NCBI GenBank assembly: GCA_963854835.1
Contig: OY978525.1
Span: 24,451,253-24,515,252, forward strand
DNA: 64,000 nt
Reading direction: 5' to 3'
From: Megamerina dolium
Lineage: Eukaryota > Arthropoda > Insecta > Diptera > Megamerinidae
Made by a program: the position numbers and the translations under genes
The notes under the pieces: generated by a model
Database searches by the model: none
Seen by the model: only the letters and a program-made list of their open reading frames with translations
What the model was told of the DNA's origin: nothing
Shown: positions 46,204-57,400 of the stretch, piece by piece
Position numbering within the stretch: the first letter of the stretch is position 1
How the letters are laid out: the number at the start of each line of letters is the position of its first letter

Positions 46204-47434
46204 ATTTCTATATGGAAATTTGCCGAAAAAAGTTTCCCATCTTTAATGTCGAAACATGTTCATTTTTTTTCCAATCAAAATTTGTTTATCTCTGTGGAAA
46301 AGTTTAAAGAGATTCTTATCTATCCATAAAACAAAGAAAATTTTTGAAATCGAAAAAAATTGTTATAAATTTAATAAATCAAAAACCAAAAATCAAAATG
46401 ATAGTCGTATTTTTTATGAAGTCGGATAAACATTTAATAAAATAACGTGAATATAACGAAGTATTTACACCGTAATCGATTGCTTTTTTTATAGACAACT
46501 GCAATGTTGCATTGCTTTCATTTTTTCCATTTCATGATGATGCTCAGTTTTTAACTCATACTTACCTATTTTACAAAATAACACTTTCATCTAGAGAGAA
46601 AAAGTATTATGTATAGCATTAAAGCAGAAAAACGGCAAAATAATAGAATAATAACAAACTTAATAAAAGACGGAGAAAAATTGAATGTTAAAGTCAAGGT
46701 CATGCGTAATAATGTCTAACAGGTTTTTGTTTTTTTATTTATTTATACATACGTATAATCTTGTTGCTTTATTATTTAATCCGTTGATGATAATTATAGC
46801 AGAGAATATGTATGAAAGAGGGAGAGAAAAACAAAATCGGTGCCTGTTTTATGAAGTGAAATTAATAACACAACAGCATCAACACCATCACCAGCAGGCA
46901 AGCACGTATTTGAAATTATTAATTGAGTACAATTCATACACATGTCAACGCACACGTTTGTATGCGTTCACAAATCTGCCTAATTAAATATTTATGCATA
47001 TATAAAAAACTCCCCATAATAAAACTATTTTATTTTTTATTTAATAATTTTTGTTATAATACTTAATACTAAAATCTAAAACAGTATCTTCATATTATGG
47101 TTTTATGTAAATATTTCATTGGCAATAAAATATTTACATACATATACTTATCTATGTGCATATTTAAATGTGCGTATTTCATAATACCAATATTTTATTT
47201 TATTTCTATATGTTTAAAAAAATATTATTAAATTTATAATAGCGATTAACAACCTACTCAATCACCAATGAACAATAATGCATTAGAGAAATGTTCGTTC
47301 AATAAAATATTTCATATTTTAGTACTTTATTATACAATGTTTGAATATGTACGCAGCTACGGTCATTAAAATTGGAGGGAGTAAACAATAAAAGGTGAAG
47401 TAGATTCAAATGCATCTAATTTTGAGCATTTGGA
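46204..47434. other. AT-rich spacer
   Basis: No gene. The 100-codon frame at 46685-46987 is low complexity. Confidence 0.5.
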
Positions 47435-47520
47435 TTAGGCTGATAAGTTCGTGATAATTGACGGAGGTGTTGCAAGCATGAGCAAAACCACGTCTGTCAC
47501 GTTCTATAAAAAAATGCCTG
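47435..47520 (+). mobile_element. mariner terminal-repeat relic
   Basis: TTAGGCTGATAAGTTCGTGA followed by TAATTGACGGAGGTG resembles the 5' end of a common insect mariner type (TTAGGCTGATAAGT...). No partner end or transposase follows, so it is a solo end. Confidence 0.45.
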
Positions 47521-49400
47521 TTCTGAAAGGGTAAGGGATAAGCAGATTCGGAAAATCGATTTTTTTCTTTTCCATTTTCCAAGACAACGAGATTGCTGCC
47601 GGGAACGTACTTTATGGACCTGGGATCGATGATTCAGTGTAAGTTACAAAACAATTTTTTTCTCACATTTTGAGAAAAAAAAAACTTCAAACGTGTTTTT
47701 TCTGAAAACCAATTTTTCGATCCTGCAAAATCTACTTGACCGATTCTTTTCAAACTCGAAACATACTTTCTTGGTATAAAATGCCTCCCCCTCCCGTTAT
47801 TTAGATTATTCTATTTTCATATTAAGGTAGTTTGTCACCTAAAAAATAGCGGAAAATTTAGCGCGAAATCGCGTTTTTTACTTAAATAGGCCACGAACTG
47901 TTGAAAATCGAAAATGATAACTCAACAACGACGGGAGGATGAGAATTAACTCATAATTTAAGTAATTTAAACAACATTTTTGATTTCAGATAATTCTACG
48001 CCGAGTTATCGTGTTCACCGAACAACTTATTTTTCAAAAGACGTTTTGGGAAATGCTCTGTCACCGGCTTATTTTTCAATATTCAATTACGAAAATTTAA
48101 CTAAATATTCTCTAGATGATGCTTTATAATTAAAAAACCAGGTTTTTTTCGAACCACCTGCAAAAATTACCCAAAAAAAATATTTGTTTTTTCGTTAGCT
48201 TTGTAAATGACATTTCGTAATAGCTAATTTTCTATTATTACTCTAATTGGTGAATCGCATCTATAAGCAGAAACGCAAAAATACCACAAATAGGTGTAAA
48301 ATCAAATATTATTGAGTTTTTGATCGTACATGCTGTGGAAAAAATTAAACTAATTGAGAGAGTAAATAGATGAAATTTAAATTTAATGATTTAATTTGAT
48401 TTCAAATATTTCTTTACGAATGGCCATAGATCCATTTAGTGAATACAGGAGATATCAAATGTTTTATGAACGAGTAAAGAAATAATTATCTGCCTTGCCT
48501 CTTGTTTATTTATATCCATTAATTCGGTAATTTGGTCATTTTTACAATATCAAAATGAGCACAGTGTGAATATTTTATTATTGGAATAATTGCCAATTAC
48601 TTGCCGGCGCAGGTTGAAAGAGTGAATTTTCGTAATTCTAAACAAATTAAATTGAGTTGATGATAAATATTATCGCAAAAGATAGCATTTTTTAAAACAT
48701 TTATTCCTCTTTATGTTTTCATTGTGAACTAATTTGTATCTACGATTTTTATGACTATTTATACTATTCTTATGAACAAATAATGCGATTGCAAAATTCA
48801 AGATAGAGAAACAAGATAATAATAATTAATATTTATTACCTTTGAAAATTATGATTATTATTATTCTCAATTCCTACAATTCCTATATTTGTTCGCAGAG
48901 AATTTGAATTCACAATAACTCTTTGTATGCAAATTTCAAAGTATTTGTACTCCATAAAAAGAAAACTATAAAAAACCTTAAGTTTACTCGAATGTATTAA
49001 TAACAATGTATTATTTTAATAATAATGATTTCATACAATATCAAAATTGTTATGCCATTTTGCTGATTTGACGTTGGTGATTCATACGTTTTTGCCAATC
49101 AACTTGTGTGTCGCTTATAAGTTATAATTTCAAATGTCACTAATTCTAAGCACAAAATTTTCATTTAGTAATAATTATATTAATTATAAGCACAAACATT
49201 CATTTACACACATAAGAAATATTTAAACAATAACACAATAATAAGAACCATAATAATAACCATTCACCGAAAATTTTCGTTGCTACAATAATGAGTCAGA
49301 CGTATGATTTATGTTCAATAGTTAGAAAATATTGAAAGTAAAAACAAAAGCAAGAAGCAAAAATTAATTAAAATAAAATAAAAAAAATTTGGAAAAAAAA
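47521..49400. other. no gene recognised; short SINE scrap
   Basis: 47.52-48.1 kb is a block of mixed composition with TTTCGA/AAATCGAT phrases that may be a non-coding mobile element. At about 48589-48622 GGAATAATTGCCAATTACTT and GCCGGCGCAGG match the SINE body. The rest is AT-rich. Confidence 0.4.
49392..49400 (-). terminator. pol III terminator of tRNA-Leu
   Basis: An A-run on the plus strand is a T-run on the transcribed strand, beginning about 4 nt after the tRNA 3' end, as RNA polymerase III requires. Confidence 0.75.
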
Positions 49401-49404
49401 ATCT

Positions 49405-49486
49405 TGGCAGCGGTGGGATTCGAACCCACGCCTCCGAAGAGACTGGTGCCTTAAACCAGCGCCTTAGACCGCTCGGCCACGCTACC
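49405..49486 (-). tRNA. tRNA-Leu (AAG)
   Basis: An 82-nt class II tRNA on the minus strand. The acceptor stem GGTAGCG pairs with CGCTGCC (one G-T pair), discriminator A at 49405. A box TGGCCGAGCGG and B box GGTTCGAATCC are canonical. The anticodon stem CTGGT/ACCAG encloses the loop TTAAGGC, so the anticodon is AAG (A34 normally becomes inosine) and reads CUN leucine codons. A long variable arm (CTCTTCGGAG) is typical of Leu. There is no intron, and CCA is not encoded, as in eukaryotes. It lies about 450 bp from, and divergent to, a tRNA-Val gene. All stems pair, so it is probably functional. Confidence 0.97.
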
Positions 49487-49936
49487 ACATAACGGGATGA
49501 TGACAAACATAATATATAACAAGAGCAAATGTCACTAACAATCAAAATTATTCACCATTTATAGACGTAAAACACATTCGAATGATGCAAAATACAAATA
49601 GCCCAAGTATTTTTGTGAAATATGTATGATGGAATTCGCACATTTTTTTGTAATTTTCAGCAACAATTTTTAGGTACCTAAGTACTTTATATTTGTATTT
49701 TATAATTTCAGAAAAGTAAAATTAATTTATTTGAATTATTTTAATATAGTTGTAAAGAATATTTTCACGGCATGTTGCGAATGTGTTTCATATTATTCTC
49801 TTTACTAACACCAAATAACGATACAACAAATAACAGCGATAAAGCTGTTTATTATTTCGATTCGGTTAAAAATAAGCAAAATGTTTAAAAATATATGCTG
49901 GCTATATGATGTGAATTAAGAAACTAACTATTATGT

Positions 49937-50009
49937 GGTTCCATAGTGTAGCGGTTATCACGTCTGCTTTACACGCAGAAGGTCTCCAGTTCGATCCTGG
50001 ATGGAACCA
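49937..50009 (+). tRNA. tRNA-Val (TAC), copy 1
   Basis: A 73-nt intronless tRNA. The acceptor stem GGTTCCA pairs with TGGAACC, discriminator A at 50009. A box TAGTGTAGCGG and B box AGTTCGATCCT are present. The anticodon arm TCTGC-TTTACAC-GCAGA gives anticodon TAC (UAC), which reads GUA/GUG valine codons. A T-run from about 50016 is the pol III terminator. The tRNA is identical to the copy at 53183, with similar sequence just downstream (TTTTATTTAAT followed by A/C and TAAAA). All stems are intact. Confidence 0.97.
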
Positions 50010-50096
50010 ACGTAGTTTTTTTTTTTATTTAATCTAAAAAAAAACTATTTAAATTGCATTATTAGAAAACAGTATGAGTTTTTCTGCCTTTTTCAG

Positions 50097-50300
50097 TAAT
50101 AATAATAATATATTTATTAAAGGCCACCGCGATCAAAGATCTTTTGTGGCTATTGACTTACGTTTTAAACATATTGTATATGTTGAGGCTTTGAATTAAT
50201 TTTAGCATAGCCTGGACTTTATTATTCCAAGGTTTATGTATAGGAATGATCATACCACTTAAGTGTTGAAGCCTTTGTCTGCAGAATGTGATTTGAGCTT
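50097..50300 (-). mobile_element. LINE 3'-end relic, minus orientation
   Basis: An (AAT)n run at the left is the tail read inversely. Next to it, on the minus strand, is AAAAGATCTTTGATCGCGGT then GGCCTTTAATAAA, which resembles the pre-tail of the RNase H LINE at 39.8 kb (TCTTCAGGTCGCGGTGC ... CTTAATAA). Preceding minus-strand sequence has no open frame. It is probably the same LINE clade, heavily decayed. Confidence 0.5.
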
Positions 50301-50493
50301 ACAATTTCTATTTCAGAGAATCGACTAACATTGATCTCGAACAAACTTCAATAATAATATGATACATATGTAATTATTTAGAAAAAATTATCACAAATAA
50401 AGTCGATTCAGTCTCTATGCGCATATGCCCTGCCCATGGTATTGTATATTAATACCAGGCAAGTAAATCTTTTCCTTTGCCGTGTAAAAATTA

Positions 50494-52143
50494 CAGTGGC
50501 TCACAGCTTATTTCGTACAGTGTATATATTTTTATGTACATGGCTGTAACATCGAAACTAAAAAACTTATCAATAAGTTTTGAATGTAGATGTCTATGTA
50601 TGTGTTTAGTAAACCTAATAAGAAAACGGGGAACCCCAAAAATTGTTCTTTTTGTCATGCAAGAGAGAAAAACTATTGATCAGCTGATTTTCAGCTCACA
50701 TCTTATTTCGTACACAAACTTCAATGTAAGTAAGTTTCATTCTGCCGCGCAGTTACAAAGTTTTTTTGAATTGTATGAGTTTTTGGACCTTTTTAACTAT
50801 TATAACAATTTTTATTATTATTATTTTAAATAGTTTCAGTGCTGTAAATTAAACATTTAGCGTTATGGGCGTCGTACAACGATGGAACAGCGTAAACTGG
50901 TAATTAACCATTTTAGGAAAGGTCAGAGTGTGCGAAAAATTGCTGAAATGACAAATTTAAGTGCCTCAACTGTCCAATACATCATTCAACGCTTCGTTCG
51001 CGAAAATCGGTTGGAGAACAAGGGCAGAGAAGCACCTAATAAGATTTTCAACGCTTCAGACGAGCGTTATATTGTACGAAAAATTAAGAAAAATCCAAAG
51101 TTATCCGCTCCAAAGTTGGCTGCAGAGGTTCAGCGTGAAATAGGAAAATCATCCAGTGCTGAAACTGTCCGACGTGTGCTGCGCAATCATGACTTGAACG
51201 GTCGAGTAGCCCGAAAGAAACCATTCATTTCGAAAATGAATATACAACGCCGACTTGACTTCGCCAAAGAGCATATTATTAATACTCCTGCGTTCTGGAA
51301 TACCGTTATTTTCGCGGATGAGTCTAAGTTTAATATTTTTGGCTCGGACGGAATGTCATATGTTTGGCGTAAAGCGAATACCGAGCTAAACAAGGAGAAC
51401 CTTAAGCCCACAGTGAAGCATGGTGGCGGTAGCGTGATGGTTTGGGCCTGTATGTCAGCAGCCGGAGTAGGTGAATTGGTTTTTATTGAGGAAACAATGG
51501 ACAAAATGAAGTACCTCGAGATTCTGAAAAACAATTTTCTTCAAAGTGCAGACAAACTGGGTTTGCGGGAAGAATTTCGGTACTACCAAGATAATGACCC
51601 AAAACATAAATCTGGGATTGTGCAATCTTGGCTTATTTGGAACTGCCCACACTTGATGTCTCCACCACCACAGTCACCTGACATGAATGTGATTGAAAAT
51701 CTTTGGTCTATTTTGGACAATAAAATAAGAACACACAAGATTTCTAATAAGCAAGACCTAAAGAAGGTACTGATGGAAGAATGGAAAAAAATCACACCAG
51801 ACATCACTCAAAAATTGGTGGATTCAATGCCAAATAGACTCCAGGCTGTCATTAACGCTAAGGGATGTCAACTAAATATTAAAATCAACTTACTTTGTTT
51901 TTAGTTTGAACTTAAAGAGACTGTACGAAATAAGCTGTGACATGAATTTTCCTATTTTTTTCTTATTTTATTTTTTTATAGTGTCAAACACTAAAATTTT
52001 GAAAAAGTAAATTTTGGAAAATAAAAAACAAACCTTCCTTTCTAAAATGGCATTTATATTTTGTTCAAATTTTTGCTATATTAGGAATTACGACTGCAGC
52101 AATTTTTAAACTGTCACTGTACGAAATAAGCTGGGAGCCACTG
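50494..52143 (+). mobile_element. Tc1-type element, copy 1 (IR/DR ends)
   Basis: A 1,650-bp element between TA dinucleotides (50492-50493 and 52144-52145). The outer ends are CAGTGGCTCACAGCTTATTT at the left, and inversely CAGTGGCTCCCAGCTTATTT at the right. About 200 bp inside each end a second copy of the binding-site-like repeat occurs: CAGCTCACATCTTATTTCGT at 50692 and CTGTACGAAATAAGCTGTGA at 51921. Two direct repeats per end is the IR/DR arrangement of some Tc1 elements. A near-identical sister lies at 58169-59819 in the same orientation; I counted about two dozen differences. Confidence 0.95.
50865..51904 (+). pseudogene. Tc1 transposase (DD34E), frameshifted at both ends
   Basis: A 340-codon frame from ATG 50882. 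Residues 1-110 form the paired-like DNA-binding region (two HTH: LVINHFRKGQSVRKIAEMTN and the KKNPKLSAPKLAAEVQ part). The catalytic core has D146 in IFADESKFN, D237 in YYQDNDPKH and E272 in SPDMNVIENLW, 34 residues between the last two (DD34E). All three acidic residues are present. The ATG used by the sister copy (50865-50867) is here out of frame through a single missing T, so translation would have to start 5 codons later. A second missing base near codon 328 replaces the normal end with NIKINLLCF. It is nearly intact and could conceivably be active, but I call it damaged. Confidence 0.88.
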
Positions 52144-52145
52144 TA

Positions 52146-53130
52146 TGTCGAAACTTGTGTCAAAATTGAGTGCTTGTTTCTTCTTTATTTTTTTTTTTTT
52201 TCATAGAGGACATGCGTGCCAGGATGAAAGTATTGTCACGCAATTTCCCCTTTATTTTTAAATATTTTCAATTAAGGTTTCTAAGCAAAGCATGCATTTG
52301 GACTCTGCGACATGAAATCAATATAATCTGGCTACTTTGGTACGTCGGAGAGTATACTTGTTTAGTTCTTATTTGATTTTTGGCTTTCATAGCTCTACAA
52401 AAATTAGGTTATCCAATGGACCAGTGTAAACAACCTCAGCAAACAACCTTAAAGCAACTATTATTGATAGTTCTTTAAGTGTATAAATAAAATTGAGAAT
52501 AATTGCGAAAATGCGACAATGGATTCCCATTCAGCGACCTAAAATCCATATAATCTGGCTGCTTTAATAAGTCAGACATGATATTTTCATTATAATGTAT
52601 TTACGTGGAGTTCATTTCATAAATTTATTAATCATATGAAGCTTGAGATTCATAGTAGGGTAATTGAAATTATCTTGATTTTCAAAAAACTACTTTTATA
52701 TTTGACTCATTAGTAAAACGTTAATAAGATTTGAAATTCTGCAATCTTACTGTTTACCGAATTATAAAAATTTACTTTTTAAAAATGTTTCATTTAACTC
52801 ATTAATAGAACTTTAATCGTATTAATCTGTTCATAATAGTCGTGAATGGTTCTTATTTTTATTAAATAAACATACATATCTATATTAAATATGAATATAA
52901 ACCATATACATATGTATATTGTTCAGCAAAAATCTTCTTATTAAAGTTATCTTTAACTATGATTTATAGATTTTTACTTTCAAATGTTTTCTTTCGAATG
53001 TTATATTCAAGATTCAAAACTATGCTGAACTTTCACGCCTCTCCTCTACACATAACTGCTCACTGCGATCGCTATATATATATGCAAATCGTAACAGTTA
53101 CTACTATAACGTTTTCTTTTTAACTACCTT
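52146..53130. other. AT-rich spacer between Tc1 and tRNA-Val copy 2
   Basis: A T-run followed by CATAG at about 52180-52206 looks like a splice acceptor, but no exon is supported. No other feature. Confidence 0.45.
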
Positions 53131-53182
53131 CATAAATATTCACAAATACCCAAGTATGTAACTGGACAACAATCCGTTAAGT

Positions 53183-53255
53183 GGTTCCATAGTGTAGCGG
53201 TTATCACGTCTGCTTTACACGCAGAAGGTCTCCAGTTCGATCCTGGATGGAACCA
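53183..53255 (+). tRNA. tRNA-Val (TAC), copy 2
   Basis: Identical in all 73 positions to the tRNA-Val gene at 49937, with the same stems, boxes and TAC anticodon. Upstream, the 50 bases before the gene resemble those before the pseudogene at 53509 (CATAAATA, CAAGTATG, ACAATCCGTTAAGTGG). Its 3' end runs into a 69-bp tandem duplication that repeats AACCAGATTG and the following T-run terminator region. Overlapping open frames are incidental. Confidence 0.97.
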
Positions 53256-53391
53256 GATTGGAGTTCTTTTTTTTTATTTAATATAAAATATTTGATATTC
53301 AAAAATTTAATTATTTCAAAACCAGATTGAAGTTCTTTTTTTTTATTTAATATAAAATATTTAATATTCAAAAATTTAATTATTTCAAAAC
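53252..53391. repeat. 69-bp tandem duplication at the tRNA 3' end
   Basis: Two copies, from 53252 and from 53321, each beginning ACCAGATTG and including AGTTCTTTTTTTTTATTTAA and ATATTCAAAAATTTAATTAT. They differ by only two or three bases. The first copy begins in the last four bases of the tRNA gene. Confidence 0.93.
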
Positions 53392-53508
53392 ATGCCACAA
53401 ATAAAAGGAATCATACAAATATATATGGCAATTACTAATATTAATGTTTTTTTAACTGTCATCATAAATACTTCAGTATGCAAATAAATTGACAATAATC
53501 CGTAAAGT

Positions 53509-53581
53509 GGTTCCGTAATATAGCTGTTATCACATCTAATTTACTATTCGAATTATCCAATTTGATTATGGTTGAAATCAA
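53509..53581 (+). pseudogene. tRNA-Val pseudogene
   Basis: It starts GGTTCCGTAATATAGCTGTT, seven of the first eight bases matching, then TATCACATCTAATTTAC matching the D-arm end and anticodon arm of tRNA-Val. After that it degrades: the TCTGC/GCAGA anticodon stem is broken, the B box (GTTCGATCC) has become AATTTGATTATGG, and the acceptor 3' strand is TTGAAATCA. Upstream sequence (CGTAAAGTGG) parallels that of the gene at 53183, so it arose by tandem duplication and then decayed. It is not expected to be transcribed or to fold. Confidence 0.85.
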
Positions 53582-53873
53582 ATGTGAATTACAATTTTTT
53601 TTTCTTTGCATTATCAATGTTTGAAGCGAGGTCAATCTGTTTTAATTGAAAATGGAAATATACAAACATAACTCTAAAAAATATAATTTAATAATACCCT
53701 CAAAAGTATGCTAAGAAATCATAAAACTGAAAGCAATGAAAGAAAACAAGAATGTATAGTGAAGAAAAGAGCACTATCGAAGAAGGTGAGTTTCTGTGGT
53801 GAATTTCTGCATTATTCGACTCGATGATATAAAGGTGTATAACAAAATCGTGTTGTTTGGTTTTTGTTATATA

Positions 53874-54491
53874 CAGTAGAATCCCGATTATCCGAACATC
53901 GATTATCCGAACATCCGATTATCCGGACCGAAGCAATGAAAATTCTTAGCATTGGTGAAGGGTGCGATGAAGAGAATATTATGCAGTGGCTGAACTGCGA
54001 TAGTGAAGACCCTGGATTCCAAATATTAACTGATGAAGAAATCATTGAGGATTTAAACAGTAACGAGAGAGAAGATGAAGAGACTGAAACTGGGGATGTA
54101 TGTCAAGTACCATCTCAAGCAGAAGCTTTTGAAGCTCTAGATGTTGCTTTTAAGTGGTTTGAAAGACAGGACGAATCGGATCCCATACAGTTATTACAAC
54201 TGAAGCGCATCAGGGACTTGGCTGCGAGAAAAAGATGTGAATCATTACGTCAAAAATCTATAACAAGTTATTTCCAACCAAAATTTTAAATTACATAGGT
54301 ATTATGTAATTCATTATCTATCGTTATAGCTCCTTTTTTATATATCGTATTATCTAAGTAAAACCCATTACATAATAAAAAATTATTAAAACTTAAATAT
54401 TATTTGATTTGCTTTGAAATCGGTTATCCGGATTTTCGATTATACGGAATACCCCTGGTTTTAATTGATCCGGATAATCGGGATTCTACTG
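53874..54491 (+). mobile_element. pogo/Tigger-like deletion derivative
   Basis: A 618-bp element with TA on both sides (53872-53873, 54492-54493) and inverted repeats CAGTAGAATCCCGATTATCC / GGATAATCGGGATTCTACTG. Inside the left end a TCCGAACATC(C)GATTAT phrase is repeated three times, as in pogo-like ends. TCGATTAT occurs near the right end. It retains only the C-terminal coding part of the transposase and would depend on a full-length relative. Confidence 0.93.
53936..54289 (+). pseudogene. C-terminal tail of a Tigger-type transposase
   Basis: A 117-codon open frame from MKILSIGEGCDEENIMQWLN to a stop at 54289. Blocks are EENIMQWLNCDSEDPGF, LTDEEIIEDLN followed by an acidic NEREDEETE stretch, a helical AFEALDVAFKWFERQ segment, then LLQLKRIRDLAARKRCESLR and the end SITSYFQPKF. 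This acidic tail plus R-D-L-A-A-R-K-R and the terminal I-T-x-Y/F-F motif characterise Tigger/pogo transposases after the DDE domain. The CENP-B-like DNA-binding and DDE domains are absent. The surviving frame has no stop or frameshift, so the deletion is probably recent. It is unlikely to have an independent function. Confidence 0.82.
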
Positions 54492-54493
54492 TA

Positions 54494-57400
54494 TTCTTCT
54501 TGTTTCGTGAGAGTGTACAATATTCATCTTTGATCGCACCTCACTTCCATTATTGTCGATATCAGTAAGAAATAAGCATTGAAGACACTGCATCCCATTA
54601 AATTAATTGTACGCATTTTCAATGTTCCATAATTGAAAGTATTTTTATATATAGATTATGAGCAAGCTAAGCGTACTATGGAAAGCATATCACAAATTAC
54701 GTGTGTATGCGAGGAATGATGTTCCTGTTCGTCTATCACTACTAATTAGAGGAAAGAGCAATTTTTTTTACAAAAATCTTGACAAAATTAGTGTAAAAAA
54801 TTAATACCCAGGTACATATTCATAGATTTATAGTACATAAATTCAAAAATGAAATACGTTCCACCAAAATATTTTAAAAATACGAAATTTCAAAATCTAT
54901 ATAATTCGTACAGTAAAGTATCTACATAATTTTCAGTTTTTTTTACATTAAATTAATACCATATAATTAATTTCTTTTAGAAAAAGAGAATAAATAAATG
55001 CAATCCTAGTTTTTGCAATTTGCAAAAATTATGTTTAAACAAAGTTCATTCAAAAGCATTTAAGCTTAAAGTGTACCTAGTACAAACACTTTTTCCCATT
55101 CGATTTGTATGCATTTCCATAGAAATGAAACAAACCACAACTAATATGAAATATCGAACAAACAAGAATTGTTATTTTTGTACTTCCGTTCTGACACTTG
55201 ATAAATGTCACAAACATAGGGTGCAACATATTCGGTTACAATAAACGCATCAAACTCTATAAGTATATATTTTTGTAGATACGAGTATGTATGTAAGAAA
55301 GAGATATTAAATTATCGAAGAGAATTTCAATTTAACAATTACTCTGTGCAACAAATTTTGGAACATATTCAAAGCGTAATTTTAGTATAGTGAAAACTAC
55401 AAAAACTTTAACGCTGATGGGTATAGAATTATTTGCAATATTTAAAATGCCTAAACGGTTTGATGCTGATGGGTACATAGTTATTTGATTTCCTTATGGA
55501 ATTTTCAAAAGTTTTATCCAGAATTCTCTGAAATAACGTACAAAATTTTTCAGTCGATCTAACTGGACATGGCTATAATCCTCACTGAAAAAGTGGTGTA
55601 AAATAGTGGGCACATTACTACTATATTTAGTAAATTAAACGTAATTTATCGTATAGCCTTCAACATTTACAATATTCACTTTATATTTTTTTAACCCGAT
55701 CAAAATAGTATAAAAATATTACAGGCATATTCACATTGACAATATTGACTTTATACCAGATACCTTCATATATTTATATTGTATTTTGCATCCAATATAT
55801 TGTGGACCCGAGCATCAGGCGAGGTTTCCTCAGAATCATTTTAAAATAAATGAAACCTTTTCAAATAAAATGTAACTATTTTCAAGCTAAATGACCTTCA
55901 GAAATATTCTAAAGAAATCAATATCTTCCTTCCTTCAAGGAATCTTTCAAATGGTTACAAATATATTTTCTTTACAACTTTACTCGCAATTGTACAATAA
56001 CGTTTGTTTAGTATTTTTAATATATTGCATACAGTTTTCGTCCTTGACGAATTTTATTGAATGAATATATCCCGCAATTACCACAAAATGCAATCGTAAA
56101 AGGGCTTAATATCAAATCAAATCAAATATCAAAAATTTTGGTTTTTTTAGGAGAACCAATATTAATAATGAAAATGGAAGACAATGGTCGAAAAAAATGT
56201 GAAAAAATATCTCGTAATATTGTACTAAAGATATCGAAGCAAAAAATCTAGCTGAACAGTATATTTACACTGGCTTTTTTCATACAATTTTGGACAAACT
56301 CATATGATTTAAAGGGATTCACAATTTGTACTAATCTGCTGTAATTACTCGATTCAAGAATTCTTCACCTCTTACAAAAAAAAAAAAAAAAAATGCTGCA
56401 CAGTGTTATTTTGTTGTGAGAACTTTGACAGCAATAACAATAACATCAATACTCTCATACATATATGGGCATTCCTCAGAATATTTGAATGGAAAAAAAT
56501 AAAATGTTGAAGAATTTCCAATAATTAAGTATAAATAAGCGTACTTGTTTGCGAAGCGTCACTACCAGTTTTCCAATCTCATTCATATTTTAAATTTGTC
56601 ATGATATCAGCAACTTCATAGCTTCTATAGCAAATTTCAACACAATCGCTAATACCGTTCCCGAATCATTGTATGCTGAGGAGCAGCACCCATGGTTTTA
56701 ATATACTTTTAAGAGATAATCGCGCTATGTATTAGACGTCTTGGCGATATCAAGTAGCTTCAGAGCTTCGATTTGATCCTGAGACTATTTTTTTTGCAGG
56801 TTACCATGAAATTTTGTCATGAATTACACCGTCAATCAAGAAAAATAAAAATTTACATTTGAATTTTTAGCACAATAGAAATTAGTCAAAGAAATTATGT
56901 ATGTCATTATATATTGTTAAAGAAAAATATGTATTGTACTGTAATTATAATTTATATTTTATAAAATTTGAATTTCTTGAATGTGTGCAGTTTTGTTTGC
57001 AATAATGTCGAAAATATTTGATATTACTTCACAAATTCATTGGATTTTAATTCTTGTTAGGCTATTGTTATTGTTTTAAATACAAAATATAGGTACCCGA
57101 AAAGATTGCATACAATTTCGAAATAAAATAAAAAAATATCCGCCTATTTAATAGCCATAAAGAAATTACCACATTGAGAGATTAATTGAGCATATTACGA
57201 TATAAAAAAAAAATGTATTACAACCTTCCCATTGTCTTTGCATCGAATGACGCCTTCCATAATCCAGGAAATGCCCATATATTCACAGACAAAAAATACT
57301 AAGGAAGTTGAAAATGAAGTCGAATGCTAACAGAAACAACCAATTATTGCCGAAATACATATTTTATTTTGTAAAAATAGAATATAATATAAAATATTGT

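Noticed and set aside
46685..46987. 100-codon frame with an HQHHHQQ stretch
   Set aside because: Low-complexity AT-rich sequence with one CAN-rich run and no domain or splice context.
49315..49545. 76-codon minus-strand frame
   Set aside because: It spans the tRNA-Leu gene, which fully explains the non-random sequence.
50477..50833. 118-codon frame upstream of the Tc1 transposase, repeated at 58215-58508
   Set aside because: It lies in the element's 5' non-coding end and crosses both terminal repeats. Its conservation is explained by the recent common origin of the two copies.
51187..51807. Minus-strand frames of 115, 74 and 65 codons, and their equivalents at 58.9-59.5 kb
   Set aside because: They are antisense shadows of the Tc1 transposase.
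53204..53398. Minus-strand frame with an internal FEIIKFLNIKYFILNKKKEL repeat
   Set aside because: The peptide repeat is produced by the 69-bp tandem duplication and the frame overlaps the tRNA-Val gene.
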